From Chitinophaga sp. CB10 (GTDB lineage: Bacteria > Bacteroidota > Bacteroidia > Chitinophagales > Chitinophagaceae): a stretch of 64,000 nt of DNA. The notes below the pieces were generated by a model. That model was not told the origin of the DNA, ran no database searches, and saw only the letters and a program-made list of their open reading frames with translations. Position numbers and translations under genes: made by a program. This document shows, one piece after another, positions 51,449 through 60,085 of this stretch (its first letter is position 1; the number at the start of each line of letters is the position of its first letter). Location: NCBI GenBank assembly GCA_001870995.2, contig MLAV02000014.1:112856-176855 (forward strand). The letters are read 5' to 3'.

Positions 51449-52108
51449 ATGGCTACATCACAAACTGCAACAAAAACTGCCTCTCGTTCAAAATCCGGTG
51501 CGAACTCCCGCTCTGCTGCTTCAGGCAAAACCTCCGGTAGATCTAACTCCAATTCCAATGGTACCGCCAAACGTGCTTCCTCTTCCCGTTCTAACGCCCG
51601 TTCCGAACAGATGGAAAACTCTGAATTCCACCAAATGTTTGTTGATGAGCTGAAGGATATTTACTGGGCAGAAAAAGCATTGACCAAAGCCTTGCCTAAG
51701 CTGAAGAAAGCGGCTACCAGCGAGGAGCTGCAGGAAGCTTTCGAAAAGCATGCGGAAGAAACCCAGGGCCATGTGGAAACCCTGGAACAAATCTTCCAGC
51801 TGCTGGGCCAGAAAGCGCAGGCAAAGAAGTGCGATGCCATGGAAGGCCTGATCTCCGAGGCGCAAAGCATCATCGAGGATACCGAAGAAGGTTCCATGGT
51901 ACGTGATGCGGCGCTGATCCTGGCGGCTCAAAAAGTGGAGCATTATGAAATTGCGACTTATGGCACCTTACGCGTTTTCGCAGAAAACATGGGCCATACA
52001 GAAGTAATGGAACTGCTGGAACAAACACTTGAAAATGAGAAAGCCACCGATGAGGCATTGACAGAGATCGCTACCAATACCATCAACGAAGAAGCCAGCG
52101 AAGAATAG
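51449..52108 (+). CDS. YciE/DUF892 ferritin-like protein with basic N-terminal tail
   Basis: A 219-residue protein. From about residue 58 it is a DUF892 (YciE/YciF) four-helix ferritin-like domain (FHQMFVDELKDIYWAEKALTKALPKL; AFEKHAEETQGHVETLEQIF; AQKVEHYEIATYGTLRVFAE; ENEKATDEALTEIA) with Glu/His residues placed for a di-metal site. Residues 1-54 are low-complexity Ser/Ala/Asn/Thr with 10 Lys/Arg and a single acid, resembling a histone-like or Dps-type DNA-binding tail. The family is linked to general and oxidative stress. A very strong terminator follows. The DNA-binding idea is inference. Confidence 0.9.
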   Translation: MATSQTATKTASRSKSGANSRSAASGKTSGRSNSNSNGTAKRASSSRSNARSEQMENSEFHQMFVDELKDIYWAEKALTKALPKLKKAATSEELQEAFEKHAEETQGHVETLEQIFQLLGQKAQAKKCDAMEGLISEAQSIIEDTEEGSMVRDAALILAAQKVEHYEIATYGTLRVFAENMGHTEVMELLEQTLENEKATDEALTEIATNTINEEASEE

Positions 52109-52128
52109 TACTTCCCGGAGCTTCTTTT

Positions 52129-52170
52129 GCAGAAGGGACAAGGCCCCAGGCCTTGTCCCTTCTGCTTTTT
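52129..52170 (+). terminator. strong intrinsic terminator
   Basis: A perfect 17-bp stem (52129-52145 and 52149-52165) with a 3-nt loop is followed by TTTTT, 20 bp after the YciE-like stop. Confidence 0.92.
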
Positions 52171-52373
52171 AGGGAAACCTGCCCGGGCTTCATGATTTAT
52201 TAATGATACTTTTTTATCCAAACTTTTGCAGCCATTTCCCTGAATGATTATTCATACGTTTTTCCGGTTAAATTTATTTCCGAAAAGAGCTGTGCTGTCC
52301 GCGTTATAAATAGAGCATAATATAGGGAGTATCCCTTCGCAATATCCTTTTTCTCTAAACCCAATATTGAATA

Positions 52374-53888
52374 ATGAAAAACAACTCCGTAAGGCAGCTT
52401 GCGCTGCCGGCAATGATTGCTCTTTTCGGCATCAGCTGCTCTAAAGATGCCAGCCAGGCCAGCCTGGAAAAAATCACGGGCGTGAAAGCTCAGATCGCTT
52501 CTTCCACGCCGGGTACCGACAGTGCGAACATCACCCTCAACTGGGCGCAGGGCTACCAGCGTATTGAGGGCTTTGGCGCATTTGCAGGCCGGGTAACGCC
52601 TTTCTTTGAATCGCCTAAGCGCGACAGCATCCTGGACCTGCTCTGGGGCAACAGCGGTCTGCAGCTGAATATGATCCGCGGCGAAGTATTATACACTTAT
52701 CCTTTCAATTCTTCCACCGGGGTAGTTACCATTAAACCGCCTACCGTGGATATTGATGTGGCGCCTACCTCCGCCGCCTACACGGGGCTTACAGCGGACC
52801 AGAAAACGCATATTTCCCAGCTGTGGATTATGAAATCGGTGAAGCAGCGTTATAATACGCCGATAGCCTTCGCCAGTACCTGGACGCCGCCGCTCAGCAT
52901 GAAAACTAATACCAGCGTGGTAAGCGCCAAATGGTTCAATGGGTTGAACTACAGCTGCTGCTCTACCTCCTTCGCCAACTATGTAGCGGGCTTTGTTAAA
53001 GGCTACCAGAACGAAGGGGTTAGTTTGTACGGTGTATCGCCCAGCAACGAGCCGGAAAACGTGTTCTCCGACTGGCCTGCCAGCTACTGGACCGCTTCCC
53101 ATCTGGGAGAGTTCATTTCCAACAACCTCCGCCCTGCATTAAACGCCCAGGGGCTCAACAACGTAAAAATCATCTCTTCTGAAAACGCGGCCTGGGGCAC
53201 GGCCAACTCTTTTCTCTCTTCCATGGATAAAAGCAACGTGGATATCCTCGCCGGTCATGGCTATGTGGAAGTCGGCGACCTGATCGTGGGCAACCGCGGA
53301 CTGAATCAAAACCCTACCATCTGGAACTACGCTACCGGCAACAAACCGGTATGGGTAACGGAGGCCTCTGATGATGCGGGCACCTACGATGCCAGCATGA
53401 CCATGGGCTTGAAACTGGCTACCAGCATGCACAAATTCCTCGCTGAATGTAACGTGAACGCTTATGTGTACTGGCTGGGCATGCTCGCCTTCCAGAACAA
53501 TGAAGCGCTCATTTGCACCAGGGCGGACGGTACGCTGGAATTCCCCAAGACCTACGACGTTATGGGGCAGTTCTCCAAATTTGTACGCCCGGGTTATTTC
53601 CGCTTTGGCGCCAGCGTATCCAATAATGGCAACCTGAAGGTATCTGCGTATAAAGATCCGGCTACCGGCAAATTCAGCGTGGTGGTGATTAATACGGGTG
53701 CGGCGCCGGTGAAATGCGCGGTGGCCTTGAGCGGCTTTGCTGCAAGCACGCTTACCGGTTATGTTACATCGGCAGCTAGTTCAGCGCATTGGGCGGCAAC
53801 AGCGCCGGTGAGCGCGAATGCCGGTGGCGGGTTCGTGGTGAATGTGCCCGCAACGAGCGTAGTGACGTTTACGGGTACGAGTATATAA
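52374..53888 (+). CDS. GH30-like glycoside hydrolase lipoprotein
   Basis: A 504-residue surface or periplasmic lipoprotein with signal LPAMIALFGISC (Cys22). The catalytic barrel begins at the GYQRIEGFGAFAG strand typical of GH30 and related clan GH-A enzymes. SPSNEPEN carries the probable acid/base Glu226, and VWVTEASD the probable nucleophile Glu330. A C-terminal beta-sandwich follows (FRFGASVSNNGNLKVSAYKDP). GH30 enzymes cleave xylan, glucan or galactan linkages; the pattern is closest by eye to glucuronoxylanase-like members, but I am not sure. It is monocistronic. Confidence 0.85.
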   Translation: MKNNSVRQLALPAMIALFGISCSKDASQASLEKITGVKAQIASSTPGTDSANITLNWAQGYQRIEGFGAFAGRVTPFFESPKRDSILDLLWGNSGLQLNMIRGEVLYTYPFNSSTGVVTIKPPTVDIDVAPTSAAYTGLTADQKTHISQLWIMKSVKQRYNTPIAFASTWTPPLSMKTNTSVVSAKWFNGLNYSCCSTSFANYVAGFVKGYQNEGVSLYGVSPSNEPENVFSDWPASYWTASHLGEFISNNLRPALNAQGLNNVKIISSENAAWGTANSFLSSMDKSNVDILAGHGYVEVGDLIVGNRGLNQNPTIWNYATGNKPVWVTEASDDAGTYDASMTMGLKLATSMHKFLAECNVNAYVYWLGMLAFQNNEALICTRADGTLEFPKTYDVMGQFSKFVRPGYFRFGASVSNNGNLKVSAYKDPATGKFSVVVINTGAAPVKCAVALSGFAASTLTGYVTSAASSAHWAATAPVSANAGGGFVVNVPATSVVTFTGTSI

Positions 53889-54248
53889 GCATGTGCTTTT
53901 TTCTCGCAGAGGGGCATAAGGAGGGAGAGGACGCAAAGGATGGAGGTTTGTTGTTTTTTTTGTGGGTGAGAAAAATGGTAAGGGTTTGGGCCGCATGCCG
54001 CTGCGAGGTTGTCCTTTTGCGGATTTGCGAGAAAAACAAACTCCCTCTGCGAGCTTTGCCCCCTTATGCCCCTCTGCGAGAAAAAAAACAAACTCCCTCT
54101 GCGAGCTTTGCCCCCTCATGCCCCTTTGCGAGAAAAAAAACAAACTCCCTCTGCGAGCTTTGCCCCCTTATGCCCCTTTGCGAGCAAAACTCCCCGGGCA
54201 TGTTTATTGACCTTTTACCTGCTATCATTCACTTCTAAAAACAATCTT
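53889..54248. other. 360-bp gene-free region filled with repeats
   Basis: Between the GH30-like and alcohol dehydrogenase genes nearly the whole stretch consists of inverted and tandem repeat copies (described at 53898-54191). Frames open through it only because of the repeat composition. Confidence 0.7.
53898..54191. repeat. 52-bp tandem repeats with an inverted outlying copy
   Basis: Three direct units at 54027-54075 (49 bp), 54076-54127 and 54128-54179 (52 bp each) run GCGAG, A-tract, CAAACTCCCTCTGCGAGC, TTTGCCCCCT, ATGCCCC. They differ only in A-tract length and three or so bases, and a partial fourth starts at 54180. An inverted, partly decayed copy lies at 53898-53960; its first 24 bp (53898-53921) are the exact reverse complement of 54062-54085. 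The whole can fold into a long cruciform or RNA hairpin right after the GH30 stop. Confidence 0.85.
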
Positions 54249-55406
54249 ATGAAAGCAGCCGTATTTCATCGCCCGGGGAAAATCACCATGGACAATGTGC
54301 CCGATCCCAAGCTGGAACAGGATACCGATATCATCCTCAAAGTCACCTCCACCGCTATCTGCGGCTCCGACCTCCATATCTACGATGGATTCTTTCCCCA
54401 GACTCATCCGCTGGTCATGGGGCATGAGTTCATGGGAATTGTGGAGGAAACAGCCAGCGGTATTAAAAATCTGCGTCCGGGCGACCGCGTAGTAGTGCCA
54501 TTCCCCATCTCCTGTGGGCATTGTTACTTCTGCAAACACGACCTTCCTGTAGCATGCGAGCATAGCAACCCCGAATTCTATGGCCCCGAAGGGGACCTGA
54601 TGAAAGGCAAAGGGGGCGGCCTGTTTGGCTATACGGACCTGTACGGCGGGTATGACGGCGGACAGGCAGAGTACGTCCGCGTGCCGTATGCCAACGTAAG
54701 CCCGCGCATTGTACCGGAAGGTTTCTCCGATGAGCAGGTTCTTTTCCTCACGGATATTTTTCCTACCGGATGGGCCGCTATCGACTGGGCGCGGCTGCAA
54801 GGCGGGGAAACCGTTGCCATCTTTGGCGCAGGGCCGGTAGGACTGATGGCGCAAAAAGCCGCATGGCTACAAGGCGCAGGCCGCGTGATCGCCATCGATC
54901 CGCTGGATTACCGCCTCGCGACCGCCGCTGCCGCCAACAAAGTGGAAACGATCAATCCTACCCGCGTAGATCCCGTGCAGGCCATCAGGGATATGACCGA
55001 TGGCCGCGGCGCCGATGTATGCGTGGATGCCGTAGGCATGGAAGCCGACAGATCGGCATTTGAAAAACTCAAAGCGGTGATCAATGTGGAAAAAGGAACG
55101 CCCAAGGTAATGGAACTTTGTTTTGAAGCAGTGCGTAGAGGCGGTACCGTTACCGTAGTTGGCGTGTATGGCAGTCCGTACGACAACTTCCCGATCCACC
55201 GCATTTTTGACAAAGGAATCATACTGCAGTTTGGCCAGGCGCCCGTGCAGAAGTATATCGATCACCTGATCACGCTGATTACGAGCGGCAAAGTAGTGCT
55301 GAACGATATTATTACGCACCAGCTCCCGCTGTCGGAAGTGGCGCATGCCTACGAAATTTTTAAGAAGAAGGAAGACGACTGTGTGAAAGTGATCCTCAAA
55401 CCTTAA
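54249..55406 (+). CDS. zinc-dependent alcohol dehydrogenase (formaldehyde dehydrogenase-like)
   Basis: A 385-residue medium-chain dehydrogenase. The frame is open for 80 codons farther upstream, but that part is the repeat array; the ATG at 54249 begins the family-typical MKAAVFHRPGKITMDNVPDP. The catalytic zinc ligands are Cys38 and His59-Glu60 (GHEF), the structural zinc is Cys89, 92, 95 and 103, and the NAD loop is GAGPVG (193-198). The length and the YGPEGDLMKGKGGGLFGYTDLYGG loop match glutathione-independent formaldehyde dehydrogenase-like members. The substrate is uncertain. Confidence 0.93.
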   Translation: MKAAVFHRPGKITMDNVPDPKLEQDTDIILKVTSTAICGSDLHIYDGFFPQTHPLVMGHEFMGIVEETASGIKNLRPGDRVVVPFPISCGHCYFCKHDLPVACEHSNPEFYGPEGDLMKGKGGGLFGYTDLYGGYDGGQAEYVRVPYANVSPRIVPEGFSDEQVLFLTDIFPTGWAAIDWARLQGGETVAIFGAGPVGLMAQKAAWLQGAGRVIAIDPLDYRLATAAAANKVETINPTRVDPVQAIRDMTDGRGADVCVDAVGMEADRSAFEKLKAVINVEKGTPKVMELCFEAVRRGGTVTVVGVYGSPYDNFPIHRIFDKGIILQFGQAPVQKYIDHLITLITSGKVVLNDIITHQLPLSEVAHAYEIFKKKEDDCVKVILKP

Positions 55407-55413
55407 CATATCC

Positions 55414-55442
55414 AGCCCGGGAACAACGTGGTTTGCCGGGCT
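55414..55442. terminator. bidirectional terminator between convergent genes
   Basis: Arms AGCCCGG and CCGGGCT enclose 15 nt between the dehydrogenase stop and the MFS gene stop; the right arm reaches into the MFS stop codon. Confidence 0.55.
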
Positions 55443-56901
55443 ATCCTCTCCGCCGGATCAGCCCCCAGAACTGCCGGTGCCAGGTCATAATATTACCGAT
55501 GATAAAGGCATCCTTCAGGCTGCTTTTGATCGAACTCCGCATGATCCTCACAACGATATTCTTGTCCACTTCCCCGGTTTCCTTGATGAGGAACAGCAAT
55601 TCCAGCGCTACTATCGCCAGCCCTGCGCCAATCAGGAACAGGAAATTCCACTGATGCAGGGCAATCAGGTGTAATGTTTTGGTGCTGTGCGGCCCGGTGA
55701 AAATCGCGTTTACCTGCAGGTTCCGCTCCCCGAAGAAGTCCGCCAGGATACCACCCACCAGCGGCGCCAGTGCCGAGAACACCGCGGTGATCATATTGCG
55801 GGTGGAAAGATAAACCACCGCATCCCTGTTGGGCGCGAGCTTCAGCCCGATGTTAGTGATGGAGAGGTTAATGCCGGCATTGGAAACCCCCATGCATATA
55901 TAAATGCAACCCAGCAGGATCAGGTTGGCGTAGAGATGTGAATAAATCCCTACAAAGCACCAGGCTATCAGGCAAAGGATGTTTAACGGCGCGCCAATGG
56001 CAATGATGGTCTTATTGCTGTACCTGTCCGCAAACACGCCCCAGATGCGTATGGTAAGGATGCTGGCAAGCTGGCTGAGTATATTCAATACCGTTATCTG
56101 TGACAGGGTGAGCAGCATGCCTTTCATGAGGAATACCGTAAAGAACGGCGTAGCCAGGTTCACGGCAAATACCCATGCGCAGTTGAAAAACAGCAATCTC
56201 ACAAAGTTGTTATCCTTAAATGGCCGCAGCAGCAGCCGGAAAATATTCTCCTTATCCATATACGTCTGCATTTCGCAGGCGCCGGCCAGCGCAATCGCCC
56301 CAACGATACCCGTGATGCCTGCAAGCAGGAACATGCCATAATACATATACAGTTCATATTGCGGATACGAGGTGCGTATATGGTCTACAGTTAGTGCGGT
56401 AACAAGGCTGAGCACCACGTTGAGCCCCTGGGTATAACTGCTGCGCCGGGCGAAGTATTTGCCCATAATGGACTCGGGAATCAGGTCCTTCATCCAGGCG
56501 TTCCAGCTGGGGCCGGCAAGGGAGCCGAAGAAATAAAAGAAGAACAGGAAGGTGATCAGGAATTTAATATTGCCGATACCTGGTACCAGCAATGGCAGCG
56601 CGCCGATAATGATCAGCGGCGTACGCGCCAGCAGAGAGCAGACGAAGGTGACCGCCTTCCGGTTGTTGGTGCGCCGTACCAGCCATACGGAAATCAGCTG
56701 GAATACATTCGTAAACGTGGGCAGTGCAGCCAGTATCCCGATCTCTATGTTGGTGGCGCCCCAAAGCAGCGCCAGCGCTACCAGGAAGGTACCGCCGGTG
56801 AGGGTAGTCATGACTTCAGCGGCCAGTCCGTCAGCAATGACCAGCTTCATGCTACGCTCCACATCGTGGGTGGATAGTTTTTGAATGGGTTGCAGGCGCA
56901 T
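55441..56901 (-). CDS. major facilitator superfamily transporter
   Basis: A 486-residue integral membrane protein with about twelve helices (TGGTFLVALALLWGATNIEIGILA; LITFLFFFYFFGSLAGPSWN; MYYGMFLLAGITGIVGAIAL; LCLIAWCFVGIYSHLYANLIL; FLFLIGAGLAIVALELLFLI). A cytoplasmic loop of about 40 residues in the middle (MQTYMDKENIFRLLLRPFKDNN) separates the halves, as is normal for MFS. The substrate is not evident; location among carbohydrate genes suggests a sugar or drug exporter-like role but nothing in the sequence decides it. Confidence 0.88.
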   Translation of the reverse strand: MRLQPIQKLSTHDVERSMKLVIADGLAAEVMTTLTGGTFLVALALLWGATNIEIGILAALPTFTNVFQLISVWLVRRTNNRKAVTFVCSLLARTPLIIIGALPLLVPGIGNIKFLITFLFFFYFFGSLAGPSWNAWMKDLIPESIMGKYFARRSSYTQGLNVVLSLVTALTVDHIRTSYPQYELYMYYGMFLLAGITGIVGAIALAGACEMQTYMDKENIFRLLLRPFKDNNFVRLLFFNCAWVFAVNLATPFFTVFLMKGMLLTLSQITVLNILSQLASILTIRIWGVFADRYSNKTIIAIGAPLNILCLIAWCFVGIYSHLYANLILLGCIYICMGVSNAGINLSITNIGLKLAPNRDAVVYLSTRNMITAVFSALAPLVGGILADFFGERNLQVNAIFTGPHSTKTLHLIALHQWNFLFLIGAGLAIVALELLFLIKETGEVDKNIVVRIMRSSIKSSLKDAFIIGNIMTWHRQFWGLIRRRG

Positions 56902-56985
56902 ACCAGTTCCCTTGTCAACGATTATACCAGCCTTGCTTTGCCGGGCGCTGGAATAAAGGGAAGCTGGCTGTCCCGTAGGAGCAGG

Positions 56986-57444
56986 CTACGCCTGGTTTTG
57001 GCGGCCCTGTTTATTTTTTACTATGTCGATGGCTTTTGCCGGAAGTGCGGTATTGCCGTACTGCTTTTCAAAATGGAACGTTTGCCGGGTGATCTTCCAG
57101 CCGTTATCTTTCTTTAGCAGGATAGTGTCATATCCGCCCGTGACCGTCCAACAATCATTGCCCAGGAAGTGGTCTGCTTTACCATAGTATTGCGCCTGCG
57201 CCTCATCACCGTTGATGGTTACGGCGAAGCCCAAAAGTTGGTGATGCGTTTTGTCGAACCCCGGCAGCACGCCGGCCCATGCCGTGGTGATCTCCCTGGG
57301 GGATAGCCACGTAGCCGCATTCCCGGTCATGGAGGAATAGTCGAGCAGGAGGCTGTCCGCCATCGTGTTTTCTACTTTTGTCCAGTTGCGTTCGTCCGTG
57401 CCTTCAAAGAGGTGACGTATGGTTTCAATAATCTGCTGTTCCAT
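56986..57444 (-). CDS. SnoaL-like / NTF2-fold protein
   Basis: A 152-residue cytosolic protein with the cone-shaped NTF2 pattern: N-terminal helices (QQIIETIRHLFEGTDERNW), then strands (LLLDYSSMTGN; HHQLLGFAVTINGDEAQAQYYGKADHF; WTVTGGYDTILLKKDNGWKITRQTFHF). Members are small enzymes or binding proteins; without clear catalytic residues no reaction can be given. It is probably its own unit, 84 bp upstream of the MFS gene start. Confidence 0.8.
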   Translation of the reverse strand: MEQQIIETIRHLFEGTDERNWTKVENTMADSLLLDYSSMTGNAATWLSPREITTAWAGVLPGFDKTHHQLLGFAVTINGDEAQAQYYGKADHFLGNDCWTVTGGYDTILLKKDNGWKITRQTFHFEKQYGNTALPAKAIDIVKNKQGRQNQA

Positions 57445-57508
57445 TTTTTAATTTGGGAAGAAGTAAGGGTTATTTCCTGATAAATGTACATAAAACGGAG
57501 GTAGTCAC

Positions 57509-57541
57509 AAAAAAGCGGGTACCTCTGTCAGAGGTACCCGC
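57509..57541 (-). terminator. terminator of the GH97 gene
   Basis: A perfect 12-bp stem (GCGGGTACCTCT and AGAGGTACCCGC) with a 3-nt loop. In the leftward direction it is followed by TTTTTT (the A run at 57509-57514). Confidence 0.9.
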
Positions 57542-57569
57542 GTCTGCTTTCCTAAAACTTAAACCTATA

Positions 57570-59687
57570 TCATTTCTTCTCCTCCGCAAAACTAATAGCA
57601 TACCCGCCGCCCGGCGCCACATAAGTTGATAATTTCGACTTATTCGTCACCGTTACCTTCTTAATCGTATATGCCTGCGGGTTAGTCTTATAATGCGCGT
57701 CCTTTGCATCCGCATAAATAGTAGCCGTATATTTCTTACCCGGCTCCAGGAAGCTCAGGCTGATGTTGGAAGTACGCGGCTGCTCGCCCTGCACGCTGCC
57801 GAGGAACCATTGGCCTGTGCCTTTGGCTTTGCGCGCTACTGTGATGTACTGGCCTGGTTCTGCTTCCAGGTATTGACTGTCGTCCCAGTCTACCGCAACG
57901 TCTTTAATGAACTGGAATGCATCTTTAAAGCGCATATAATGCTCCGGTAAGTCGGCCGCCATTTGCAGCGGACTGTACATCGTCAGGTACAGCGCCAGCT
58001 GATTGGTCAGCGTACTGTTCACATGGGAATGGTTGTCAGGATTGATCTTGGAGATATCCATTTCAAAGATACCCGGCGTATAATCCATCGGGCCGCCTAC
58101 CAGCCGGGTAAATGGCAGGATGGTCACATGGTTGGGTTTATTGCCGCCAAATGCCTGGTATTCCGTGCCTCTCGCAGCTTCGTTGCCAATCAGGTTTGGC
58201 CAGGTGCGGGCAATACCGGTAGGGCGCACCGCTTCGTGGGCGTTCACCATAATGCCGTAATCCGCCGCTTTTTCAATAGCGGTTTGGTAATGGTTCAGGA
58301 TCCATTGGCTGTAATGATGTTCGCCGCGGGGCAGGATGTTGCCCACGTAACCGCTCTTAACGGCGTTGTAGCCATTTTCCCGCATAAACTTGTACGCCGT
58401 ATCCATATGGCGTTCGTAGTTGCGTACGGAGCCGGAAGTTTCGTGGTGCATGATGATCTTCACCCCTTTGGCAGCAGCATACGCTTGAAGGCCCTTCACA
58501 TCAAAATCCGGATAAGGCGTCACAAAGTCGAACACATAATCTTTCGAATTGCCGAACCAATCTTCCCAGCCTACATTCCAGCCTTCCACCAACACCGCGT
58601 CGAAACCGTTTTCAGCGGCAAAGTCAATATACTTTTTCACATTGGCAGTATTGGCGCCGTGCGTGCCATTCGGTTTCGCATGTACGAAATCCGTTACGCC
58701 CAGTTGTACGGTCGGGTATTCATTCGTGTAGGACCAGGTGGATTTACCGGTGATCATCTCCCACCATACGCCAACGTATTTCACGGGTTTGATCCAATCG
58801 GTATTTTTGATTTTCGTAGGCTCGTTGAGGTTATACGTCATTTTGCTGGCCAGGATGTCGCGGGCATCATCGCTCACGATGATGGTGCGCCATGGGCTCT
58901 GGCAGGGCGCCTGCATGTAGCCTTTGTTGCCCTGTGCGTCGGGCGTGAGCCACGACTGGAAGATGAAGCGCTTGTCGTCCAGGTTCAGGTGCATGCAGGA
59001 ATAGTTGATCAGCGCTGCTTCGTGCAGGTTGATGTAAATACCATCGGCCGTTTTCATCATCAGGGATGTTTGCACGCCGGTGGGCGAGAAGGTGGTCTGT
59101 GAAACGTTCGGCGTCACCGCTTTATTCATCAGCCCCCTGATCTCGGAGAGCCTGGAAGTGGTATAGTCGTACTCCTGGGTGTCGTAATCCCCGGGAATCC
59201 AGAATGCGGTATGATCGCCCGTCATGGCAAACTGCGTTTTCTCCTCCGCAATCACAAAGTAGGTCAGGTTCTTCTGCGCGGGGAACTCGTAGCGGAATGC
59301 GAGCCCGTCGTCGAAAAGGCGGAAACGGATAATGAGCTGGCGGCTGGTTTCCTGCTGGGTGAGGGTAACGGCCATTTCATTATAGTGGTTACGGATCGTT
59401 TTCACTTCACCCCATACCGGGTTCCAGCTTTCGTCCACCTGCTTGTTGGCAGTGTTGGTAATGGTAAAGCCGTGGAGGAGCGACTGCTTGTCGTTTTTCA
59501 GTTCCAACCCCAGCGTACTCTCTTTGATCACTGGCTTTCCCTTGTAGCTCAGCTGGTAGGCAGGACTGCCATCGGGGAGCAGCCGGAAGCTCATCGTAAA
59601 ACGGTCGTTAGGTGATTTTAATTCCTGTGCATAGGTGATACAGCAACATAGCAACCACGTGGAAATCAATAAAATGTACTTCTTCAT
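57570..59687 (-). CDS. GH97 alpha-glucosidase, SusB-like (inverting type)
   Basis: A 705-residue exported enzyme with signal peptide (1-20, ending ITYAQ). The N-terminal beta-sandwich (to about 290) precedes a (beta/alpha)8 barrel (VGVWWEMITG; GFDAVLVEGWNVGWEDW) and a C-terminal beta domain. Glu416 (MHHETSGS), Glu485 (NAHEAVRPTG) and Glu509 (RGTEYQAF) are spaced 69 and 24 residues apart, the same as Glu439, Glu508 and Glu532 of Bacteroides SusB as I recall. This argues for the inverting alpha-glucosidase group rather than the retaining alpha-galactosidase group, which has an Asp nucleophile. It cleaves alpha-glucosidic bonds in the periplasm. No susCD lies beside it. Confidence 0.95.
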   Translation of the reverse strand: MKKYILLISTWLLCCCITYAQELKSPNDRFTMSFRLLPDGSPAYQLSYKGKPVIKESTLGLELKNDKQSLLHGFTITNTANKQVDESWNPVWGEVKTIRNHYNEMAVTLTQQETSRQLIIRFRLFDDGLAFRYEFPAQKNLTYFVIAEEKTQFAMTGDHTAFWIPGDYDTQEYDYTTSRLSEIRGLMNKAVTPNVSQTTFSPTGVQTSLMMKTADGIYINLHEAALINYSCMHLNLDDKRFIFQSWLTPDAQGNKGYMQAPCQSPWRTIIVSDDARDILASKMTYNLNEPTKIKNTDWIKPVKYVGVWWEMITGKSTWSYTNEYPTVQLGVTDFVHAKPNGTHGANTANVKKYIDFAAENGFDAVLVEGWNVGWEDWFGNSKDYVFDFVTPYPDFDVKGLQAYAAAKGVKIIMHHETSGSVRNYERHMDTAYKFMRENGYNAVKSGYVGNILPRGEHHYSQWILNHYQTAIEKAADYGIMVNAHEAVRPTGIARTWPNLIGNEAARGTEYQAFGGNKPNHVTILPFTRLVGGPMDYTPGIFEMDISKINPDNHSHVNSTLTNQLALYLTMYSPLQMAADLPEHYMRFKDAFQFIKDVAVDWDDSQYLEAEPGQYITVARKAKGTGQWFLGSVQGEQPRTSNISLSFLEPGKKYTATIYADAKDAHYKTNPQAYTIKKVTVTNKSKLSTYVAPGGGYAISFAEEKK

Positions 59688-59770
59688 ATTGATACTTGGA
59701 TATTTGTCTTTTTTCTCAGTTTCTCAAACCTGAAAACTACTATAACTTAAGGTGACCGCCATTTGTGTGT

Positions 59771-59806
59771 GTATAAGGAAGGATGCTGTTTGTATAAGAA
59801 AAGATG
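59771..59806. promoter_or_regulatory. direct-repeat operator candidate upstream of GH97
   Basis: GTATAAGGAAGGATG (59771-59785) and GTATAAGAAAAGATG (59792-59806) share 13 of 15 bases and are offset by 21 bp, two helical turns. They lie about 85-120 bp upstream of the GH97 start, a typical activator position. Confidence 0.45.
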
Positions 59807-59950
59807 TCGTTGGTACCGGGCGAAATTGCCGGCTGCCGGCAGTGGTTAAAAAAATACCGTAAACAGCGAAGGAAGTATCAGTGGTGTTTTTTGGGCTGAA
59901 ACGCTTATCAGTAGGGGATTGCATCCAATAAACCTGTATTTTTGCAATCG

Positions 59951-59981
59951 TTTGCAATTTTCCTGATTTTTACTAATTTTA
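59951..59981 (+). promoter_or_regulatory. candidate promoter for the PL6 gene
   Basis: TTTG (59951-59954) and TAATTTTA (59974-59981, one mismatch to TAnnTTTG) are 19 bp apart; TSS near 59988. A perfect -7 match, TATTTTTG, also exists at 59937-59944 but with a short 15-bp spacer to the nearest TTG. The two TTTGCAAT copies at 59941-59948 and 59951-59958 overlap these elements. Confidence 0.35.
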
Positions 59982-60016
59982 GTTATACAAAATTTTGTTC
60001 CACTTTATGAGAATAG

Positions 60017-60036
60017 TGTGTGAGACCCGTCACACA
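60017..60036. promoter_or_regulatory. CRP/FNR-type palindrome upstream of the PL6 gene
   Basis: TGTGTGA, six bases, TCACACA: a perfect 7-bp dyad containing the exact CRP consensus TGTGA-N6-TCACA. It lies 50 bp before the PL6 start codon and downstream of the promoter candidates. Confidence 0.6.
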
Positions 60037-60085
60037 AATGCGCTGTTGTGTAAACCAAAATCTATCATTCTTTAAAATCACCCAA

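Larger units (their letters stand above)
59688..60085. other. 398-bp divergent region between GH97 and PL6 genes
   Basis: It contains a 21-bp-spaced direct repeat (59771-59806), a TTTGCAAT direct repeat and promoter candidates (59937-59981), a CRP-type palindrome (60017-60036), and a 22-codon open frame (60007-60075, starting ATGAGAATAGTG) that could be a leader peptide or chance. Confidence 0.6.

Noticed and set aside
54027..54191. CRISPR array
   Set aside because: Units abut each other with no unique spacers, the inverted copy does not fit a CRISPR, and no cas genes are present.
54009..54248. 80-codon N-terminal extension of the alcohol dehydrogenase
   Set aside because: The extension is a translation of the 52-bp repeats; the family-typical start is the ATG at 54249.
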